Positions 14,349 to 17,196 of a stretch of 17,196 nucleotides of DNA are shown one piece after another. This DNA is from Acidimicrobiaceae bacterium (GTDB taxonomy: Bacteria > Actinomycetota > Acidimicrobiia > Acidimicrobiales > RAAP-2). The translations under genes and the position numbers were made by a program. The notes below the pieces were generated by a model that was not told the DNA's origin, ran no database searches, and saw nothing but the letters and a program-made list of their open reading frames with translations. The stretch lies in contig PKWA01000059.1 of the NCBI GenBank assembly GCA_003131665.1, forward strand, positions 1 to 17,196, written 5' to 3'. Position 1 is the stretch's first letter. Each line of letters opens with the position of its first letter.

Positions 14349-14551
14349 CGCTCTCTCCGTTCCAATCCTGCCTGTCTCATAATGCTACCGAGGAGTTCTC
14401 GGTGTACATCGTCTCCCATTGCACCCGGCACCGTGACGGTGCCAGGCTTCGTCGCATGGTGATAGTGACGATGGCTCCCCCTGTGCCGGACTTGTACCCA
14501 GCCGTCGCGCTCAAGTTCCTTGATGATCTCTCGGACTTTCACATTCCACAA
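14345..14551 (-). CDS. hicA: HicA family toxin (mRNA interferase), module 1
   Basis: 68 residues with the dsRBD-like HicA fold: helix VREIIKELERDGW, strand WVQVRHRG, then the active-site segment GSHRHYHH with the catalytic histidine, TKPGTVTVPGAM, and the C-terminal helix LLGSIMRQAGLE. HicA toxins cleave mRNA on entering translation arrest and are neutralised by HicB. The start is unsettled. TTG at 14551 gives the length stated, while GTG at 14542 gives MKVREII, the usual HicA beginning. Upstream codons still match hicA3 (S[QR]PLW). It precedes hicB1 with an ATGA overlap. A leader motif shared with the decayed module lies about 60 bases upstream. Confidence 0.9.
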   Translation of the reverse strand: MWNVKVREIIKELERDGWVQVRHRGSHRHYHHATKPGTVTVPGAMGDDVHRELLGSIMRQAGLERRER

Positions 14552-14610
14552 CGGTTGCGACAGTTTTGCGATGAACTCAGGTAATGAGTATGAATCCCGA
14601 CTAGCTAGTT

Positions 14611-14640
14611 TCTAGGAAAAAACGGTACACATTCGTTTGG
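14611..14640 (-). repeat. Hic leader motif, copy 1
   Basis: Plus-strand TCTAGGAAAA followed by a spacer and TACACATTCGT. The same 10-base block and near-identical TACACATT.GT recur at 15179. It lies upstream of hicA1 and is probably a shared promoter or operator duplicated with the module. Confidence 0.5.
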
Positions 14641-14665
14641 GGAGTACCCCGCTGAGTGCCTTCGA

Positions 14666-14759
14666 CTACGAGGTGACCTGCACGACTGCCACTTGTGCGG
14701 ATGGGGACGGGACGGTTTCGCCGTGCTCACGCATCACCTCAATGTGCATTTCATATGGC
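14666..14759 (-). pseudogene. C-terminal fragment of a further hicB
   Basis: The minus strand encodes EMHIEVMREHGETVPSPSAQ, then VAVVQVTS and a stop, matching the last 29 or so residues of HicB1 almost exactly. By eye about 85% of bases from 14664 to 14752 match 14131-14219. Homology continues a few bases into the upstream helix (TATGGC), but a one-base insertion shifts the frame, and everything beyond about 14759 is unrelated. No start or N-terminal half remains, so it is a dead duplicate. The 49 bases between it and hicB2 (14760-14808) match nothing I recognise. Confidence 0.8.
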
Positions 14760-14808
14760 GATCAACGTGTTTTTTGACGAGGCCTATTTCGAGGCGCGAG
14801 AGTTCCGC

Positions 14809-15024
14809 TCACGAAGCAACACGTACGGTGGACACGCGCGTCGTTGGCGGCGGTACTTGTTCACCGTGGAGCAGCATTCCCTCGATGTGGAATTCAATTG
14901 CGTCACGCATCAACACCTCGATTTCTTCGATGGTGTCAGCTGCGCCAACGCATCCGGGCAAATCTGGCACGTACGCAGCAAGATTTGAGCCCACGTCTTC
15001 AATGACAATGGCGTAGTCGCTCAT
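14809..15024 (-). CDS. hicB: HicB family antitoxin, module 2 (intact, toxin partner truncated)
   Basis: A 71-residue short HicB opening MSDYAIVIEDVGSNLAAYVPDLPGCVG, with the canonical YVPDLPGC turn, helix DTIEEIEVLMRDAIEFHIEGM and C-terminal strand RVSTVRVAS. Its length equals that of HicB1 and HicB3. The ATG at 15024 overlaps the stop of the truncated hicA2 by 4 bases, so the original module arrangement is preserved. With its own toxin damaged, it is either a relic or a free antitoxin that could bind the other HicA proteins of the array. No C-terminal DNA-binding domain. Confidence 0.88.
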   Translation of the reverse strand: MSDYAIVIEDVGSNLAAYVPDLPGCVGAADTIEEIEVLMRDAIEFHIEGMLLHGEQVPPPTTRVSTVRVAS

Positions 15025-15176
15025 TTCTGTCCCCTCGGAGAACCTGCTTGGCGATAAATCTGCTTCAGCGTCCCTAACGGTAGGTCCTTGCTCATTGCGC
15101 CCGCAACGGTGACCGTACCGGGCTTTGTCGGATGGTGGAACTGTCGATGGCTTCCTCTTGCGCGGACATTGCTCAC
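15021..15176 (-). pseudogene. hicA: hicA of module 2, 5'-truncated
   Basis: The minus strand reads RARGSHRQFHHPTKPGTVTV, then AGAMSKDLPLGTLKQIYRQAG, the complete C-terminal two thirds of HicA including the active-site GSH. The first helix (VREII..LE.DGW) is missing. A GTG at 15176 could start a 51-residue remnant, without a ribosome-binding site. Compared with module 1, the distance from leader motif to the RGSH codons is about 108 bases shorter (20 versus 128), which points to one deletion that removed the leader and the first codons. Too short for the ORF predictor threshold but clearly homologous to its neighbours. Confidence 0.85.
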
Positions 15177-15178
15177 TG

Positions 15179-15207
15179 TCTAGGAAAATTGATACACATT
15201 TGTCTCT
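15179..15207 (-). repeat. Hic leader motif, copy 2
   Basis: Plus-strand TCTAGGAAAA then TACACATTTGT, matching copy 1 at 14611. It abuts the truncated hicA2, so it survived the deletion that removed the hicA2 start. Confidence 0.5.
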
Positions 15208-15260
15208 CGGTACCTCAGATGGGCGCCGGTGATGATGTCTTACTCATTCGAAAGGCACAT

Positions 15261-15476
15261 TCACGATGCAATCTGAATCACTCCAGCCCGAGAATGAGGA
15301 ACGGGCACCTCTTCGCCCATTTCACGAAGAATCTCTAAGTGCTCGGCAATGGCTTCTCGAAGGGTAGACGTCACCTCGGCAACGCTCGCGCCCGTGGCGA
15401 TGCAGCCGGGAACGTCAGGGGCGTAGGCCGCGTAGTTAGTGCCGGCATCTTCTATCACGATGGTGAATTCGGTCAT
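15261..15476 (-). CDS. hicB: HicB family antitoxin, module 3
   Basis: A 71-residue short HicB opening MTEFTIVIEDAGTNYAAYAPDVPGCIATG. It has the same fold landmarks as the other two copies (APDVPGC turn, helix ASVAEVTSTLREAIAEHLEIL, C-terminal strand RAGVIQIAS), but is the most divergent, which argues for separate acquisition or old duplication. The ATG at 15476 overlaps the hicA3 stop by 4 bases, and AAGGAGAC lies inside hicA3 shortly before the start. It probably neutralises HicA3 by covering its active site. Confidence 0.9.
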   Translation of the reverse strand: MTEFTIVIEDAGTNYAAYAPDVPGCIATGASVAEVTSTLREAIAEHLEILREMGEEVPVPHSRAGVIQIAS

Positions 15477-15691
15477 CGTGGTCTCCTTTCGAGTCCGGCC
15501 TGTCTGACAATGTTACCCAGGGTTCCTTTAGGGACTTCATCACCCAAATTCCCCGCCACACAAACCGAGCCTGGGAGCGCGGCGTGTTTGAAGTGGCGAT
15601 GACTACCCGTTTGACGAATCTGAACCCAACCGGCTTGTTCCAGTTCGCTGATTATTTCTCGCACTTTCACGATCCACAACGGTCGTGACAC
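15473..15691 (-). CDS. hicA: HicA family toxin (mRNA interferase), module 3
   Basis: 72 residues from a GTG at 15691, or 65 from the GTG at 15670, which gives the usual MKVREII opening. Landmarks are helix VREIISELEQAGW, strand WVQIRQTG, active-site GSHRHFKH with the catalytic histidine, LPGSVCVAGNLGDEV and C-terminal helix TLGNIVRQAGLE. The predicted function is ribosome-independent mRNA cleavage, inhibited by HicB3. It sits 22 bases after the GNAT gene of the hemQ unit, so it may be expressed by read-through. No copy of the leader motif precedes it. Confidence 0.9.
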   Translation of the reverse strand: MSRPLWIVKVREIISELEQAGWVQIRQTGSHRHFKHAALPGSVCVAGNLGDEVPKGTLGNIVRQAGLERRPR

Positions 15692-15713
15692 TCAACGAGC
15701 TGAGCGAGTTGCT

Positions 15714-16163
15714 TTACTCGAGTTCATCCTTTTTTATCAACCGACGATAGACATTGGTGTCACGACGCTCGAAGCCAAGTTTCTGGTATAGGGCGTTGGC
15801 CGCTTCTCGCGAAGGTCGACTGGTGAGGTCAATTGAACGTGCACCACGCTCGCGCGCCTCGTTCACCGCGGCGGCGATCAATGCCTCTCCGATTCCGCTT
15901 CCTCGCGAACCTTGGTCGACGACAACGTCTTCGATATATGCACGAAGTCCCGTAGGAATCGAAAACATCACCAGCGTCAACATTCCCACGGTGAGACCTT
16001 CATCGCTCGCCACAAACAGCGTCGACGCGTCGGAGTCCACGATCTTTTCGATCTCGGACATGGAGAGTGGTGGCGCCGACGACGAGAGTTGAGGCAAGAG
16101 GCGGTTGAGGCCATCGAGCAGCTCAGGCGTCACCGCGAGCGTCTTTTGTACGGTGACGCTCAC
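15714..16163 (-). CDS. GNAT family N-acetyltransferase
   Basis: 149 residues, a complete single-domain GNAT. The core strand AYIEDVVVD leads into the acetyl-CoA pyrophosphate loop QGSRGSGIG at 84-92, followed by helix EALIAAAVNEARERGA, strand SIDLTS and the motif B region EAANALYQKLGFERRDTNVYRR. The LTSRPSREAANALYQKLGF pattern is of the RimI/small-molecule acetyltransferase type, and the acceptor is unknown. The GTG at 16163 overlaps the NUDIX stop by 4 bases (GTGA), indicating translational coupling in the hemQ-nudix-GNAT unit. No signal peptide. Confidence 0.88.
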   Translation of the reverse strand: MSVTVQKTLAVTPELLDGLNRLLPQLSSSAPPLSMSEIEKIVDSDASTLFVASDEGLTVGMLTLVMFSIPTGLRAYIEDVVVDQGSRGSGIGEALIAAAVNEARERGARSIDLTSRPSREAANALYQKLGFERRDTNVYRRLIKKDELE

Positions 16164-16873
16164 TGGTCACCCCGCCAGACCGGTCGGCGAAGGTCGTCGT
16201 AGAAGACGTCGCGTCGCTCGCCGTCAATCGCGGCGAAGATCGGATCGGCCCACCGCTTAGCGCCAATCGTGGGACTGGGCAGTTCGTCGCGCGCGAACCA
16301 GCCAGCGTCAGTCACCTCGAGGGGATGCAGGCGAAGCTCGCCACCGGTCGCGCGACAGAAAAAGAGCAGTGAATAAAGAGGAATCCTCGATTCTCCGAGG
16401 CGCATCCCGTCGAGGACACCAATCAGGCGCACCGGCTCGGCTTCAATGCCGGTCTCTTCGAGCACTTCCTTGACGACCACTTCGGACGCCGAATAGCCGA
16501 CGTCGCACCAACCCGTCGGATAGAGCCAGATTCCCGAATCGGCTCGTTGAATGAGCAGGAGCTTGCCCTCGTCGTTAGTTACGGCCGCGCCCACGGCGAC
16601 CTTTGGCGTCTGGTAACCCGGCACGCCACTGCCCACTTCTCTCATCCACTGCGTAACGTACCCGTCCGCGTCTACCACGTCCTCGAGGCCCTCGTCGGCC
16701 GCGACCTTGATGTCGCCAGCGATCTTAAGAACCTCCTCGAAGCGCTCGCGCTCGTACTGGCTGTCGGTGAAACCGAGACCGGTCTTGGCGACACCGGCCA
16801 GCGACTCGGCCCAGCGGCGAAGCGTCTTTTCGGGCACCGAGTTACTCACGTCAGGGCCACCAACGCCACTCAC
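16160..16873 (-). CDS. NUDIX hydrolase with N-terminal NUDIX-associated domain
   Basis: 237 residues. Residues 17-65 (TLRRWAESLAGVAKTGLGFT to AADEG) match the helical NUDIX_N domain seen before ADP-ribose-pyrophosphatase-like hydrolases. Residues 92-215 form the NUDIX fold. The box at 121-143 reads GWCDVGYSASE, then KEVLEETGIE. It keeps the metal-binding EE.G core, but has Tyr where the first box glutamate usually sits and Lys in place of the usual Arg. The substrate is likely a nucleoside diphosphate derivative, unproven. The GTG at 16873 overlaps the hemQ stop by 4 bases, so the gene is coupled to heme synthesis by position only. Confidence 0.88.
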   Translation of the reverse strand: MSGVGGPDVSNSVPEKTLRRWAESLAGVAKTGLGFTDSQYERERFEEVLKIAGDIKVAADEGLEDVVDADGYVTQWMREVGSGVPGYQTPKVAVGAAVTNDEGKLLLIQRADSGIWLYPTGWCDVGYSASEVVVKEVLEETGIEAEPVRLIGVLDGMRLGESRIPLYSLLFFCRATGGELRLHPLEVTDAGWFARDELPSPTIGAKRWADPIFAAIDGERRDVFYDDLRRPVWRGDQ

Positions 16874-17196
16874 GCCAAGGTGGCGTCGAGTACTTCGTCG
16901 ACGGTGCCCACCAGCCCGGTGTAGAACGCGCCAAACTCCGCGTAGAGCGTGGAGGCCTCGTCAAAACGCATCGTGTAGACGCACTCTTTGAGATCGTCCA
17001 CGTGCACGCCAAAGAGCGTGACGCCCCACTCCCAGTCGTCCAGTCCGGTGGAGCCGGTGATGACTTGCAGGATGCGACCCTTGAACGTGCGCCCGATGGC
17101 GCCGTGTTGGCGCATCAACTGCTCACGCTCGTCGTAACCCAGTCCGTACCAATTATGAGCCTCGCCGCGACGCTTGGACATCGGGTAGAAGCAGAA
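16870..17196 (-). CDS. hemQ: Coproheme decarboxylase HemQ, C-terminal part (cut by window edge)
   Basis: The frame continues off the right edge, so the ATG at 17181 is internal. The visible 109 residues begin FCFYPMSKRR, a conserved chlorite-dismutase-family/HemQ segment. They continue with NWYGLGYDEREQLMRQHG, whose histidine corresponds to the proximal heme ligand, then RILQVITGSTGLDDWEWGVTLF and MRFDEASTLYAEFGAFYTG, strongly matching actinobacterial HemQ. HemQ converts coproheme III to heme b in the coproporphyrin-dependent pathway of Gram-positive bacteria. It heads a minus-strand unit with the NUDIX and GNAT genes through GTGA overlaps. Confidence 0.93.
   Translation of the reverse strand, partial: FCFYPMSKRRGEAHNWYGLGYDEREQLMRQHGAIGRTFKGRILQVITGSTGLDDWEWGVTLFGVHVDDLKECVYTMRFDEASTLYAEFGAFYTGLVGTVDEVLDATLA

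Noticed and set aside
14601..14660. GGGGAGTACCCC palindrome as an attachment site for the hic array
   Set aside because: It is short, has no second copy at the other boundary of the array, and no integrase or transposase is present.
14695..14988. 97-codon plus-strand frame across the hic array (includes MAINVFFDEAYFEAREF)
   Set aside because: It mostly runs antisense to hicB2 and the hicB fragment. The unexplained 49-base junction gives a protein-like stretch, but that is too short to support a gene.

Overview
The window is a compact, GC-rich chromosomal segment of a bacterium that is most likely an actinomycete (Actinomycetota). The basis is protein resemblance: a HemQ-type coproheme decarboxylase, a cystathionine beta-synthase with C-terminal CBS domains paired with a MetB-like enzyme as in mycobacteria, an MMPL transporter, many GTG starts, and secreted proteins with Thr-rich linkers. 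An affiliation near Acidimicrobiia is only a guess from the style of the secreted proteins. Intergenic gaps are short, and none longer than 300 bases lacks a gene or gene fragment. I see no rRNA, tRNA, CRISPR array or insertion sequence.

Layout. 1-1543 (minus): a GNAT acetyltransferase cut by the window edge, a RibD-C/dihydrofolate reductase-like protein and a small P-loop kinase-like protein. 1601-5005 (minus): a sulfur cluster with cystathionine beta-synthase and a MetB-type lyase/synthase overlapping by 4 bases, plus a TauE/SafE permease upstream. 5204-7360 (plus): an MMPL/RND-type transporter divergent from the permease. 7378-10510 (minus): three consecutive signal-peptide-bearing secreted proteins of unknown function. 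10659-11588 (plus): a LysR regulator whose normal start is missing, divergent from the secreted-protein genes. 11601-13502 (minus): an O-methyltransferase and an LldD-type FMN-dependent lactate dehydrogenase. 13570-13947 (minus): a helical hypothetical protein without a normal start.

14133-15691 (minus) is the most unusual part: a tandem array of hicA-hicB toxin-antitoxin modules at different stages of decay. It holds two intact modules (14133-14551 and 15261-15691), one module with an intact hicB but a hicA that lost its first part (14809-15176), and a free C-terminal hicB fragment (14666-14759). Two of the units share an upstream leader motif.

15714-17196 (minus): an operon-like run of hemQ (cut by the window edge), a NUDIX hydrolase and a GNAT acetyltransferase, linked by GTGA stop/start overlaps, with the third hic module 22 bases downstream.

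How genes may work together: cbs and metB form a transsulfuration pair that links homocysteine and cysteine, and the TauE/SafE permease may export a sulfur anion. The LysR protein may control the divergent secreted-protein genes. The hic array is a stress, stability or defence-type accessory island inserted among housekeeping genes.
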